Source: Niveibacterium sp. SC-1 (lineage in GTDB: Bacteria; Pseudomonadota; Gammaproteobacteria; Burkholderiales; Rhodocyclaceae). Taken from it: DNA of 64,000 nt. Positions 1-8,153 of this stretch are shown here, piece by piece. The position numbers and the translations under genes were made by a program. Numbering within the stretch: the first letter of the stretch is position 1; every line of letters starts with the position of its first letter. The DNA is taken from the NCBI RefSeq assembly GCF_038235435.1, contig NZ_CP151275.1, positions 620,001 to 684,000 on the forward strand, read 5' to 3'. Below the pieces are notes generated by a model. It saw only the letters and a list, made by a program, of their open reading frames with translations, was not told the DNA's origin and did no database searches.

Positions 1-124
1 CACGGAATGCCAAGGAGTACTGCGCAGCCAAGCGCTAGGAGTCTGATGAGGTTCAAGGCGATTTGCCCTGCAGTGCGTATTTACTGTGTGCGAAGAGCGG
101 AGAAGTACCGCGTACTCGGCGGGG

Positions 125-145
125 TCCCGCTGGGCACCAGCGGGA
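125..145. other. 9-bp perfect hairpin, function unclear
   Basis: TCCCGCTGG and CCAGCGGGA flank a 3-base loop. It lies past the end of the minus-strand T6SS accessory genes, where a terminator might be expected, but there is no T-run on the minus-strand 3' side, so this is only a candidate structure. I see no convincing gene in bases 1-186. Confidence 0.3.
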
Positions 146-186
146 AAATCGGCCGACAACTCCATCGGTCACTTGCACCGTGTCGG

Positions 187-559
187 CTAGTCGTCGGGGG
201 ATTCCAGGATAAGAAAGTACATCTCGGCTCCGCCCTCACGGCACGCAAACCCTTCCTTGAAGGATCTGGGCTTCGTCGTCGTGTACTCGATGCGTCTGCG
301 CCGCAAACCCGACGGAGGAAGCTTGCCCGCGGCCATACGCTCGATTGCATCGTTCATTCGAGTAGGCAACCATCGCCGGCCCGCGTTGCTTGGAACGAAA
401 GGCGGTGCTGTGAGCGAACAGCTTGGAGAGCTCTGCCACATCAGTGCTCGGGAGTCTGGACGGGCGATCTTGTTCGACGTGACGTAGCGCTATCCGTAAG
501 GCGATCGCACCCAGAATAGGTGCCGCTATCCATATTAATATCAGTTTCAGACGCACCAT
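187..559 (-). pseudogene. Small membrane-anchored protein, frameshifted
   Basis: The N-terminal part starts MVRLKLILIWIAAPILGAI, a single hydrophobic helix, and runs to about position 390 in one frame. The C-terminal part (MNDAIERMAAGKLPPSG through to EMYFLILESPDD, stop at 187-189) continues one frame over. Joining them in the GC-rich overlap around 370-395 gives a protein of about 123 residues, so a single-base indel is likely, either a real mutation or an assembly error. No family is recognised. Its place at the end of a T6SS effector region makes an immunity or accessory role possible, but this is inference. Confidence 0.45.
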
Positions 560-669
560 CGCCAGACAAATCTCGTACGCCAGTCCGCATTCATTGGGTT
601 GTCGATGAGTGAGGTCGCCTATTAACACGCAACTTGCCCGGGGCCAGAGGTGGGCTCCTCAGCAATGCG

Positions 670-1137
670 TCACTTCTGAACAGGCGAACCACACTTGCGG
701 TCGAACGAAATCACGGCGTTCGCATTTGCCTGGCACTCATTGACCCTCGCCGATTCCAGCGGGCATCCCCATGCTCCCGATCCGGTGGCTACAATCTCTG
801 AAATGCGGAACTCCAAACGATTGTCGAGAACTAGTCTGTAGTCGGCCTTGGTGGTCAAAATCTCTCGCGTCTGAAAATACACCCGAAGATATGGTTTCCC
901 GCTCTCGCTCACGACCTTTTCCGTAATGAGGCCTTCGTCAAGGCGATCTTCGGCAGCGCGAAATCCAGATCCTTTCTTGTAGCGCTCCAAGAAACCCGTC
1001 TTTGGCAATTCGCCCGACCAATCTCGCACCAAGAACTTTCCCGAGAAATCATCGGAGCATGCGCCTTTCACTGCGTTGGAGCTGCACGCAATCAACAGCA
1101 TTCCAACAAAGCTGCTAGCGAACCGCAAAATAGCCAT
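670..1137 (-). CDS. Small lipoprotein, candidate T6SS immunity protein
   Basis: 155 aa. The chosen start gives MAILRFASSFVGMLLIACSS, a signal peptide ending in a lipobox (LIAC) that predicts lipidation by Lgt/LspA and a periplasmic location. The mature part has a Cys near the N-terminus and paired Cys toward the C-terminus (WGCPLESARVNEC, DRKCG). Its ATG lies inside the last 23 bases of the upstream effector fragment that ends at 1115, a typical effector-immunity overlap. I infer that it neutralises that cysteine-protease-like effector in the periplasm. No known family is recognised, and it could be an unrelated lipoprotein. Confidence 0.6.
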   Translation of the reverse strand: MAILRFASSFVGMLLIACSSNAVKGACSDDFSGKFLVRDWSGELPKTGFLERYKKGSGFRAAEDRLDEGLITEKVVSESGKPYLRVYFQTREILTTKADYRLVLDNRLEFRISEIVATGSGAWGCPLESARVNECQANANAVISFDRKCGSPVQK

Positions 1138-1649
1138 AGTAATTGCTCTTCCAGGAAGAAGCCGGGACGCCATTCGTTCTGAAGCTCGTCGTCCGGGCGA
1201 ATTGAACCGGCACCTCGTCAGGTAGGGGAATGGCTACGCCAGAGGTCGGATCAGTGCCCCAGGTATAGACCTTGAAGTGGGCAGTGCTGACGCTTGGAAG
1301 GTGCGTTGTTGGCCTTCCGTTCGAATCGGAAAACCACAATCCGCCCTCGTAGACGACCCAATGCGAATCAGTTGCAAGCTCGTTAGTCATGTAGCTGGCC
1401 TCGCCCCCAACCAGATCAAAATCGACCATCAGCAGCATCTGGTGCCCCTCGTTGTATTTTCGATCAATCTCGACAAGGTCTTCCAGGTCGGAGTCCGACG
1501 CCCAGTCGTGGAATTTGCCCAGGGGGGACTTCTTGACGGGAAGTGAGGCGAGGCTGAGCCCTTCGGAGGCCACGTCGGAGAACCCGGCCACACCCTTTAG
1601 CATCGGCCGCAACATGCTTGGCCAATTGACTGCCTTGAGACGGTCTAGC
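1115..1649 (-). pseudogene. C-terminal third of IS-disrupted T6SS effector
   Basis: This piece begins at the left target duplication of the IS481 element and ends with a natural stop. In frame it reads LDRLKAVNWPSMLRPMLKG to SSWKSNYYGYFAVR. It contains TDSHWVVYEGG, a good candidate for the catalytic His region of a papain-like Cys-His enzyme whose Cys lies in the 2693-3018 piece. The residues upstream of it in the open frame (1650-1753) are IS sequence read through. Joined to 2699-3018 and 4359 onward it forms one continuous frame. As it stands it has no start or VgrG carrier and should be inactive. Confidence 0.75.
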
Positions 1650-2595
1650 TGTGAAGAGTCAAGACGTTGTTTGCGTGTTCTGAGAGACGGGCCATAGGTA
1701 CATGGCATCCGATGCCGTAATGCGGGCGGTGCCAGTTGTAGTAGTGATTCCAAAGGGTCAGAGCCGTGCCGCGCTCATGAGAATTCTGGTAAGCGTGGCC
1801 GTAGGCCCATTCTCGTAGGGCGGACTGGATGAAGCGTTCGGCCTTGCCGTTGGTCTGTGGGCGGTAGGCGCGCGTGAACTTCTGCGTGATGCCCAGTTCG
1901 ACACAGGCGTGTCCAAAGGCGTGGGAGCGGAAGGCGGACCCGTTGTCGGTGATCAGCCGCTGGATTGGCACGCCCAGGGTCTTGAAGTAGTCGTGGGCCG
2001 CGCGCAGGAAGGCGATGGCACTGGAGCGGCGCTCGTCCGGATAGAGCTGGGTGAAGGCCGTGCGGCTGTGGTCGTCGATGGCCACGAACAGATATTCCCA
2101 GCCGCAGTGCCGACTTCGATGCTGACGCTCGCCGGTAATCCGATGGCCAGTGTGCTCGAAGCGGCCGAGTTTCTTGATGTCGAGGTGCAGCAGTTCGCCG
2201 GGCGTGTCGCGCTCGTAGCGCTGCACCGGCTCGGGCGGCTGCAGATCGCTCAGTCGAGACAGCCCTGCGCGGCGCAGGACGCGGCTCACGGTGGCGCGCG
2301 ACACGCCCATGTAGCTCGCAATGCGGGCCTGCAAGAAGAGCTTGCGACGCAGCTCGACGATCGTCAGCGCCACGTCCGGGGCGATCGCGCGCGGCGAGCG
2401 CTCGGGGCGCGAGGACTTGTCGAGCAGGGCCGCAGCACCACCGGCCAGATAGCGGCCCAGCCACTTGCGCGCGGTCACCGCGCTTACGCCGTGACACGCC
2501 GCTGCCTGCGGGACTGGCAGCCCACGTTCGGTAATGTCCTGGACCATCTCCAGGCGACGCAGATACGTCAGTCGGGCATTCTTATGGGTGTTCAT
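1645..2595 (-). CDS. IS481-family transposase
   Basis: 316 aa, the single transposase of the surrounding element. An N-terminal helix-turn-helix region (about residues 10-110) is followed by an rve/integrase core. The DDE residues are visible: D139 (HLDIKKLG), D217 (ITDNGS) and E253 (KAERFIQ). The last serine codon spans the IS end, and the TAG stop at 1645-1647 lies in the target-site duplication, not in the element. The gene looks intact, so the element may still be active. Confidence 0.93.
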   Translation of the reverse strand: MNTHKNARLTYLRRLEMVQDITERGLPVPQAAACHGVSAVTARKWLGRYLAGGAAALLDKSSRPERSPRAIAPDVALTIVELRRKLFLQARIASYMGVSRATVSRVLRRAGLSRLSDLQPPEPVQRYERDTPGELLHLDIKKLGRFEHTGHRITGERQHRSRHCGWEYLFVAIDDHSRTAFTQLYPDERRSSAIAFLRAAHDYFKTLGVPIQRLITDNGSAFRSHAFGHACVELGITQKFTRAYRPQTNGKAERFIQSALREWAYGHAYQNSHERGTALTLWNHYYNWHRPHYGIGCHVPMARLSEHANNVLTLHS

Positions 2596-2692
2596 CCGGT
2601 GTCTTGTTCTCGTCTGACTGGGGGTTTGGCGATTTCCAGTCTCTCAGAACCTCTCCGGGTGAACACCCGAAACAACCTATTGAGCCTTCACA
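1650..2692 (-). mobile_element. IS481-family insertion sequence, 1043 bp, complete
   Basis: The ends are imperfect inverted repeats starting TGTGAAG and continuing with GTTGTTT and GTGTTC about 20-30 bases in. It is flanked by the 6-bp direct repeat TCTAGC at 1644-1649 and 2693-2698, which fits the NCTAGN target and 6-bp duplication known for IS481. It carries one transposase on the minus strand and sits inside a T6SS effector gene; precise excision restores that frame. Confidence 0.92.
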
Positions 2693-3018
2693 TCTAGCGC
2701 CCCATTTTCCATGCCGTCATAGCCGAAATTGCTTTCTCCGCTCCGCGATGTCGCAAGTACCAACCAGTCAACCTCCGGCATCCTCAAACGGGTAAACGCT
2801 GGAAGGGAAGGATTCGTTTCATACATCTTCTCGGCAGAAGAGTGATTTGGGCGGACGATGTAGCCATTCGTCTCGAATTCGCCCGTTCTGAGCAGTTCCT
2901 TCGCTAGTTTTGCATACGCGTCCGGGTTCCTCTTAACCATGACGTAGTAGAGCGCGGCCATGCCGCAGAGGGATGTCTGTCCCTGATCTATTCGCCACGG
3001 AGCTGCCTTCCGGATTTC
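2693..3018 (-). pseudogene. Middle piece of IS-disrupted T6SS effector, catalytic Cys region
   Basis: This lies between the two IS elements. It reads EIRKAAPWRIDQGQTSLCG, followed by MAALYYVMVKRNP and a helical stretch. The QGQTSLCGMAA motif resembles the Cys-bearing helix start of papain-like proteases and related cysteine enzymes. The open frame extends to about 3039 upstream and 2677 downstream only by reading into IS sequence. The 5-bp (ATTTC) and 6-bp (TCTAGC) duplications at its edges identify it as host gene sequence. Function as a periplasmic cysteine protease or amidase is inferred from the motif and the neighbouring lipoprotein. Confidence 0.75.
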
Positions 3019-3075
3019 TGAAATAGCCCCCTGCATCACCGGACACAGTCACCCACTAAACTAGCGGGTAGGCAT

Positions 3076-3477
3076 ATGACTGTGTTTTTGACTGACACCA
3101 AGCAGAACGTGATGGAAGTGTTGAGCGGGCCGGAGCGCCGGCGCAGATGGTCGGCGGACGAGAAGCTGGCCATGGTTCGAGAGAGCTTCGAGCCCGGGAA
3201 GACGGTCTCGATGGTGGCGCGCCAACACGGCGTGAATCCAAATCAGCTATTCCACTGGCGCAAGCTCTACCAGGACGGCAGCCTGTCGGCGGTCAGCGCT
3301 GGTGAGGAAGTGGTCCCCGCCTCGGAGCTGAGCGACGCACTCAAGCAAATCCGGGAACTGCAGCGACTGCTCGGCAAGAAGACCATGGAGAACGAGATTC
3401 TTCGTGAGGCTGTGGAGGTGATGAAGTCGCGAAAATGGATTGCGCGCTCGCCCTCATTGCCGGGGGACGACCAGTGA
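3076..3477 (+). CDS. IS2-like transposase OrfA
   Basis: 133 aa. It has the IS2 OrfA layout: an N-terminal helix-turn-helix ([20 protein letters not shown], then [18 protein letters not shown]) and a leucine-zipper-like stretch ([20 protein letters not shown]). It provides end binding and oligomerisation, alone or fused to OrfB. A start at 3112 ([10 protein letters not shown]) is also possible and closer to the usual length. Its 3' end overlaps orfB by 43 bases in the -1 relation typical of programmed frameshifting. Confidence 0.9.
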   Translation: MTVFLTDTKQNVMEVLSGPERRRRWSADEKLAMVRESFEPGKTVSMVARQHGVNPNQLFHWRKLYQDGSLSAVSAGEEVVPASELSDALKQIRELQRLLGKKTMENEILREAVEVMKSRKWIARSPSLPGDDQ

Positions 3478-4322
3478 AACCGGTCTGCGATGTCCTTGGC
3501 GTAGCGCGCTCGAACATGACGGCAAAGCTTGCGCGGTCCGCCGACTGGCGTGACCGGCGCACCGCGCGGGTCACGGATGACGCCGGTCTGGTCGGGGAAA
3601 TCCGGCTCGCTGTCGCGGATTTGCCCAGCTACGGCTACCGACGCGTCTGGGCGCTCTTGCGTCGGGAGCGCGAGCGCCAGGGCGCGGCCCCGGTTAATGC
3701 CAAGCGGGTCTATCGGGTCATGCGTGAGCACGCCCTGCTGCTCGAACGCAAGCCCAAGCACCCACACATTGAGCGCCGGCACGATGGACGTGTCGCGGTC
3801 GACAACAGCAACCAACGCTGGTGCTCGGACGGCTTCGAGTTCCGCTGCGACAATGGTGAGCCGTTGCGTGTGACCTTCGCGCTCGATTGCTGCGACCGGG
3901 AAGCCATGAGCTGGGTGGCGAGCACGGGCGGATACAGCGCCGACGGGGTTCGAGACGTGATGCTGGCCGCTGTCGAACAACGCTTTGGCCATGCACTTAA
4001 GGCGCCTTCAGAAATCGAATGGCTGACCGACAACGGCTCGGGCTACATCGCACATCGGACGCGGGCATTTGCGGCACAGATTGGCTTGAAGCCGCTCACC
4101 ACGCCGGTGAGCAGTCCGCAAAGCAACGGCATGGCCGAGAGCTTCGTGAAGACGATGAAACGCGACTACATCGCCTTCATGCCCAAGCCGGACGTGCCGA
4201 CTGCGATGCGAAATCTGGCCATCGCCTTCGAGCACTACAACGAGTTTCATCCCCACAGCGCGCTCGGATACCGCACGCCACGCGAGTTCCGCCGCAGGAC
4301 CGGTTCATCAACTCAAGGGTGA
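3435..4322 (+). CDS. IS2-like transposase OrfB, DDE catalytic subunit
   Basis: 295 aa integrase-core protein. The DDE triad is visible at D132 (WCSDGFEF), D199 (WLTDNGSG) and E235 (NGMAESF), with the usual [11 protein letters not shown] context. OrfB lies in the -1 frame relative to OrfA, so the active OrfAB transposase would arise by frameshifting near the CGAAAATGG stretch at about 3429-3437. It looks intact. Confidence 0.92.
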   Translation: MDCALALIAGGRPVKPVCDVLGVARSNMTAKLARSADWRDRRTARVTDDAGLVGEIRLAVADLPSYGYRRVWALLRRERERQGAAPVNAKRVYRVMREHALLLERKPKHPHIERRHDGRVAVDNSNQRWCSDGFEFRCDNGEPLRVTFALDCCDREAMSWVASTGGYSADGVRDVMLAAVEQRFGHALKAPSEIEWLTDNGSGYIAHRTRAFAAQIGLKPLTTPVSSPQSNGMAESFVKTMKRDYIAFMPKPDVPTAMRNLAIAFEHYNEFHPHSALGYRTPREFRRRTGSSTQG

Positions 4323-4353
4323 GGCGGTGTCCGGAGTTACAGGGGCAAATCCA

Positions 4354-5707
4354 ATTTCGACCTGCTTGTCGTTCTTCTTAGAGTCAAACCAGCGATAGCG
4401 ATTGTGCTGGAACAGAGTGAGCGATCCTCCCCCGTCTGGATCTTCGATGTAGGCAATGATGGCAACGTCGCAGCCGCACATGTCCCGGTCGCGGATCGTT
4501 ATTTCGACCTTGTCACCCGTAGCGACCAGGAATTTCTCAATCTGAGTGTTCTTGGAACTCGCCGGGCTGGTGTAGCGGAGCTTCCATTTGATGGTTCCGA
4601 GGTCCGACGGAGCATTGTTGGTATAGCTCTTCACCGAGAACGCGTAGGTGTGTCCGAACACCATTCCTTTCTGAGTGTTTGTGCCGGATCCGTCGTTCGC
4701 GGATCCGTCGTCCAGCGGAGAGTCCAGCGAGATGGCGCGTACTTCTGTGGCTACTGGAGCGGGTCTCCCCACGAGCGAGGGAGGGTCGTCTTTCTCGGCC
4801 GCTGTCACATAACTTTGCGCTTGTGGGAGCGCTCTCAGGGCTGCAGCGGCGCTGCCTCCCCCCGCTAACACCTTGCTCGCCCCCTTCACCGTAAAGTTCC
4901 CCGGGCACGCAAAGGTGATATTGCCGCCCTCCAGCGTCACGGAGGATTGCCCTGCCTCGAGCACGATCTTCGATTGCGCGAGGACGTGCACTTCGTCGGA
5001 AGAACTGGTCAGGGTGACGCTCTGGTCGGCGAGGACTTCGAGTTTGTCGTCGTGGGCGCGCAGGCTGAGCGGGTCGTTGGCGGAGATGGCGGTGATGCCG
5101 CCGGCGTGCGTGTAGAGGCTCTTGATCTTTGCGGCGATGAAGCTGGCGGTGTGTTGGGCGGCGAGGTGGAGGTCTTCCTGCACGCTGGCGACCAGGTGTT
5201 GTCCGGCGAAGACCGTGGTGCTGTGGGGCGTCGTCAGGGCGATGCTGGCGGGGGCTTCCATGAGCAGCGCCGGGGCCTCGAAGGGCTTGAGCGCCCGGTC
5301 CGTGGCGTCGGTGCCGTCGGCAGGCGGCGGCTCGGGCTGGATCCGCTGCGCGAACTGGTCGAGGACATCCGTGCGGGCCGGAGGCTTGGCCTTGGACTGC
5401 GCGGCGGCATCGGTGAGGTGCTGCACGAGCTGAGCTGCGCCTTTGAGCTGGCCCGCGGCCTGTTGCGCGTCCATCTGCGTGGACGTGGCCGAGCTGCGGG
5501 CGCTGCCCGACAACAGCAGGCCTTTGGGCGCGCGCGACGCTCCAGCCCGCGGTGCGCAGCTCGAAGCCTTCGCCACGCCAGGCGCCGCGCTGGCCGCCGG
5601 TAGGGCCATGGCTGATGAGGTGGCCGAGTTCGAGTTGGCTGCTGGCGAAGCTGGTTGCGACGCGGCTGCGGCTCTGGCCCCGGGTGTCGTCGATCTGCCA
5701 CTGGCTC
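4354..5707 (-). pseudogene. Orphan VgrG C-terminal module fused to effector N-part
   Basis: From 5707 down to about 4871 this is a second copy of the VgrG T6SS_Vgr/DUF2345 region (residues about 553-835 of the complete VgrG). After it come a linker and a beta-rich domain ending CGCDVAIIAYIEDPDGGG and HNRYRWFD, a type I have seen in T6SS effectors. There is no gp27/gp5 part, and the copy starts 22 bp after the immunity gene stop. A 2-bp contraction of a (CG) run near 5530 ((CG)5 in the complete gene, (CG)4 here) shifts the frame between SVARA and PKGLL. The open frame from 5609 runs into the IS and stops at 4308. With the pieces 2699-3018 and 1115-1649 it makes 702 codons from 5609. Confidence 0.8.
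4871..5707. repeat. Direct repeat A', copy of VgrG C-terminal module
   Basis: 837 bp homologous to 8504-9342, same orientation, offset 3633-3635 bp. The two copies are nearly identical over about 5040-5520 and more diverged at the 4870-5000 end. The 2-bp length difference is the (CG) contraction near 5530. The repeats bracket the effector and immunity genes 5729-8142, so recombination could exchange tips or delete that pair. Confidence 0.88.
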
Positions 5708-5728
5708 AGACGGCCCGATCGCGCTCGC

Positions 5729-6667
5729 TTACGGTTGATCAACGTCCCATTGCCAGATCGTTGCGCCGTAGTCTGCACCGAGTTCCGGCATCGTCTCGCC
5801 TTGCTTGAACGTGCGCCGCGAGTTCGGCTCGGCCGGAGTAAGCCAGTAGCCTGTTCGGGGACAAGATTGGCCAGCCGGGCAGCGCAGGTTTGCCGGCGGT
5901 GTGGCCGCTTGTTCGTCCAATCCCGGTCTGCTCCCGCCGTTATCGGAGATGCGTCGCACTAGAGTCCACTTCGCTGCCACGCGCGCGCGGCAGTGGGTCG
6001 TCTGTGGATCGTAGCCAACTCGCGCTCGCAGCGCTTCGTTGCCTTTGAGTAGAAACTGTGCAGCACCGTCGATACAGTCCGGCAGGTACACGCCATCTTG
6101 TGGAATGACCTGCCCGGTTACAACGCTCACAGCGCTATCCAATGCGTAGACTGGCCAAGTCTCTGGAGCATCTAGCGGTCCGCGCACCGCGTGATATCGA
6201 ATCGTCAACGCACCTAGGGTCCAGCCGGCGTAGTCCGTGATAGACAAATTGAAAGCCCGGTAACCCGCTTCCGCCTGCCAGTTCCAGAACTCTTTCTCCA
6301 AATCCTCACTCATCCAGTCGGTGGCGTAGTCGGCAGCTTGCGCATCAATCGCGCTCTTGACCGCATGTGCAAGACCAATGGCGTGAGCGTCGCCATTCCG
6401 GATTCGCACTAGACCCGCGTCCAGAGCGCCCAGTACACCTCTGAAGTTCGGCAACACCCGGCCACCCCAGACAATGTCCGGTTGGTTTGAAGCAGGGCGA
6501 TTGCGGTAGTCCGGTGGTAGGTTGAGCATAAACGCCTGCAAGGCCTGCTCCGCGACATCCAGCATTCCCGTCCACGCCCTGTGCATCTGTTCGAAATACT
6601 CGGCAGACCCATAGCGCTCAAGTAGATAGAACTCTTGCGGCTTCAACCCTGTCATGCTGCTGCTCAT
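5729..6667 (-). CDS. Imm71/Imm72-like T6SS immunity protein
   Basis: 312 aa from the ATG at 6667, which overlaps the TGA of the effector gene by ATGA, implying coupled translation. No signal peptide is visible, so it is probably cytoplasmic. The C-terminal motif CPRTGYWLTPAEPNSRRTF, then GETMPELGADYGATIWQWD, is what I associate with the Imm71/Imm72 immunity families next to T6SS effectors; this is from memory. It should protect the cell and its kin from the 6664-8142 toxin. The homology to VgrG starts 22 bp beyond its stop. Confidence 0.75.
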   Translation of the reverse strand: MSSSMTGLKPQEFYLLERYGSAEYFEQMHRAWTGMLDVAEQALQAFMLNLPPDYRNRPASNQPDIVWGGRVLPNFRGVLGALDAGLVRIRNGDAHAIGLAHAVKSAIDAQAADYATDWMSEDLEKEFWNWQAEAGYRAFNLSITDYAGWTLGALTIRYHAVRGPLDAPETWPVYALDSAVSVVTGQVIPQDGVYLPDCIDGAAQFLLKGNEALRARVGYDPQTTHCRARVAAKWTLVRRISDNGGSRPGLDEQAATPPANLRCPAGQSCPRTGYWLTPAEPNSRRTFKQGETMPELGADYGATIWQWDVDQP

Positions 6668-8142
6668 TTCTTTCTCTCGTACCAATTCTGCGTGAGCACG
6701 GGGATCCCCAACATACTTGGGCTCTCGCCAAAACTCCCGTAACCCCATTTGGTGGACTGGCGCTGTCCTATGTGCGCACGGTCAAGCGTGGCGGGATCAA
6801 GAACAATCTGGATGCCTCCGCCTTCAAGGATGAACTTCTCTCCCTTGTTCCCCGCTTTGACGGCTTCATCCACACCGGCGACTTCGCGCTTGAGGATCTG
6901 CGAGCCCGTAATACCCTCCCAAACCAGTAGCGGCTTCCCTGGAGGGACGATGTAGGTCACATACTCGCCATTGCTGTTCCAGTTTGCCCACACCGCAAAC
7001 CGCCTGCGCCAGTCATCCTTGCTTTTGAGTTTCAGGAATTCAGATTCACGCATCCAGCATATGCTGTTGTCGCTGGAGAGCGGATCGAGAACCCGATACA
7101 GCTTGGTTCCGGGGGGAATTTCCACTGCAGACATTTGATGAAAGGTGTTGAACTTGTTCGCTAAAGGGCCCGTATTGGCTGCCACGTTCGGGTAGCCCGG
7201 AGGAATCGGAGGAGGGGCGTCCAGCGCCTCAAAAGGTGGCTCCTTAAGACTATCCACCCAAGTCGGCTTTTCTTTTTCCATAGCCTGTACTTCTGCGTCA
7301 AGCGAAGGCTTCGTCCAGCGGTGGGAATTCTTTGCATTGGTGAGCGCTTTGTAGTTTTGTTCCGCCTCCTTGTCCAAGCGCACGGCGAGATTGTCAAGCC
7401 AGTCCTGAAGCGGTTTGATGATCTCGGCGAGCTGCTTGTTGCCCCGGTCCCGGACGGCCTTGACTGATTTGAGCAGTTCGGCCGCCTTGGTTTGCATGGC
7501 GGCGTTGCCCCACTTCTGGATCATCTCGCAGAAGCTCTTGAGCGCGTCGAAGAGATCATCGAAGAGCCCCATCAGCTTGCTCGTCGAGAGCATGCCGCGC
7601 GCTTCACGCACCTTGTTGGCAAGGTACTTCCAGACGTTGTCGATCTTCAGTGCCGCGAGCGTCTTGCGCACCGCCGGGTGATTGAGATGCTGGTTGAGCT
7701 TGACGACGCCGTTCTCGATGTACGGCGCAGTCAGTTTCCACAGCGAGCTATCGAAGGCCTTTGTGCCCGCGCGCAGTGCGAACTTGCGGGCGTAATTGAG
7801 CGGAATCTTGAGGCAGCCTTTTGCCAGGGACCCAAGGCAAGGAAAGAGTCCGATCAGGGTAAGCGCTAGCGCCAGCCACGCGAATTTGTTGCCGGTGTCC
7901 TGGTTGATCTTGCGGCAATTGGCCACGAGATCGCGCACGTCACAGATTTGATCCACGAAGGGGATCATCGAAATGACGGTGCCGGTGATGGTCTGTGCTG
8001 TGCTTTGCTCGTCCGCAAAGTCGCCCTGCAATACGTTCCAGATCCATTCGGCGGCGGCTTCAAGGTTTTGCTTGCCACTGCGGATCCATTCGGCAGGTGC
8101 AGCCTCGAACCAGGCCAAGGCGTTGGTGAATTCGTTCCACAT
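6664..8142 (-). CDS. T6SS effector with membrane-inserting N-part and unassigned toxin domain
   Basis: 492 aa from MWNEFTNALAWFEAAPAEW; the ATG follows the vgrG stop by 11 bp. Residues about 45-130 hold TVISMIPFVDQICDVRDL and a long hydrophobic stretch (FAWLALALTLIGLFPCLGSL), a block that recurs in T6SS effectors and in PAAR/Rhs toxins as a membrane region. The middle is charged and helical. The last 140 residues (from about SAVEIPPGTKLYRVLDP) look like a separate globular toxin with LYRV, WANWNSNGEYVTY and FILEGGGIQIVL. An ADP-ribosyltransferase-like fold is conceivable but unproven. Delivery by the upstream VgrG and neutralisation by the coupled immunity gene are inferred from order and overlap. 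Confidence 0.75.
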   Translation of the reverse strand: MWNEFTNALAWFEAAPAEWIRSGKQNLEAAAEWIWNVLQGDFADEQSTAQTITGTVISMIPFVDQICDVRDLVANCRKINQDTGNKFAWLALALTLIGLFPCLGSLAKGCLKIPLNYARKFALRAGTKAFDSSLWKLTAPYIENGVVKLNQHLNHPAVRKTLAALKIDNVWKYLANKVREARGMLSTSKLMGLFDDLFDALKSFCEMIQKWGNAAMQTKAAELLKSVKAVRDRGNKQLAEIIKPLQDWLDNLAVRLDKEAEQNYKALTNAKNSHRWTKPSLDAEVQAMEKEKPTWVDSLKEPPFEALDAPPPIPPGYPNVAANTGPLANKFNTFHQMSAVEIPPGTKLYRVLDPLSSDNSICWMRESEFLKLKSKDDWRRRFAVWANWNSNGEYVTYIVPPGKPLLVWEGITGSQILKREVAGVDEAVKAGNKGEKFILEGGGIQIVLDPATLDRAHIGQRQSTKWGYGSFGESPSMLGIPVLTQNWYERKK

Positions 8143-8153
8143 GAATCGGGTGC

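Larger units (their letters stand above)
3019..4353 (+). mobile_element. IS2-like IS3-family insertion sequence, 1335 bp, complete
   Basis: Both ends carry long imperfect inverted repeats of IS2 type: left TGAAATAGCCCCCTGCATCA, right (reverse complement) TGGATTTGCCCCTGTAACTC, each followed by CCGGACAC. The flanking 5-bp direct repeat ATTTC is at 3014-3018 and 4354-4358. Size, duplication length and end sequence match the IS2 subgroup. It carries orfA and orfB on the plus strand, opposite to the host effector gene, which it splits after a valine codon. Precise excision restores DKQV-EIRK in frame. Confidence 0.93.

Noticed and set aside
7..519. Plus-strand open frame at the window start
   Set aside because: Arg/Cys-rich translation with no motif, opposite the better supported minus-strand halves at 187-559.
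3032..4341. Shorter boundaries for the IS2-like element (ends TGCATCA / TGTAACT)
   Set aside because: These give no target duplication; moving out to 3019 and 4353 gives IS2-like ends and a perfect 5-bp duplication.
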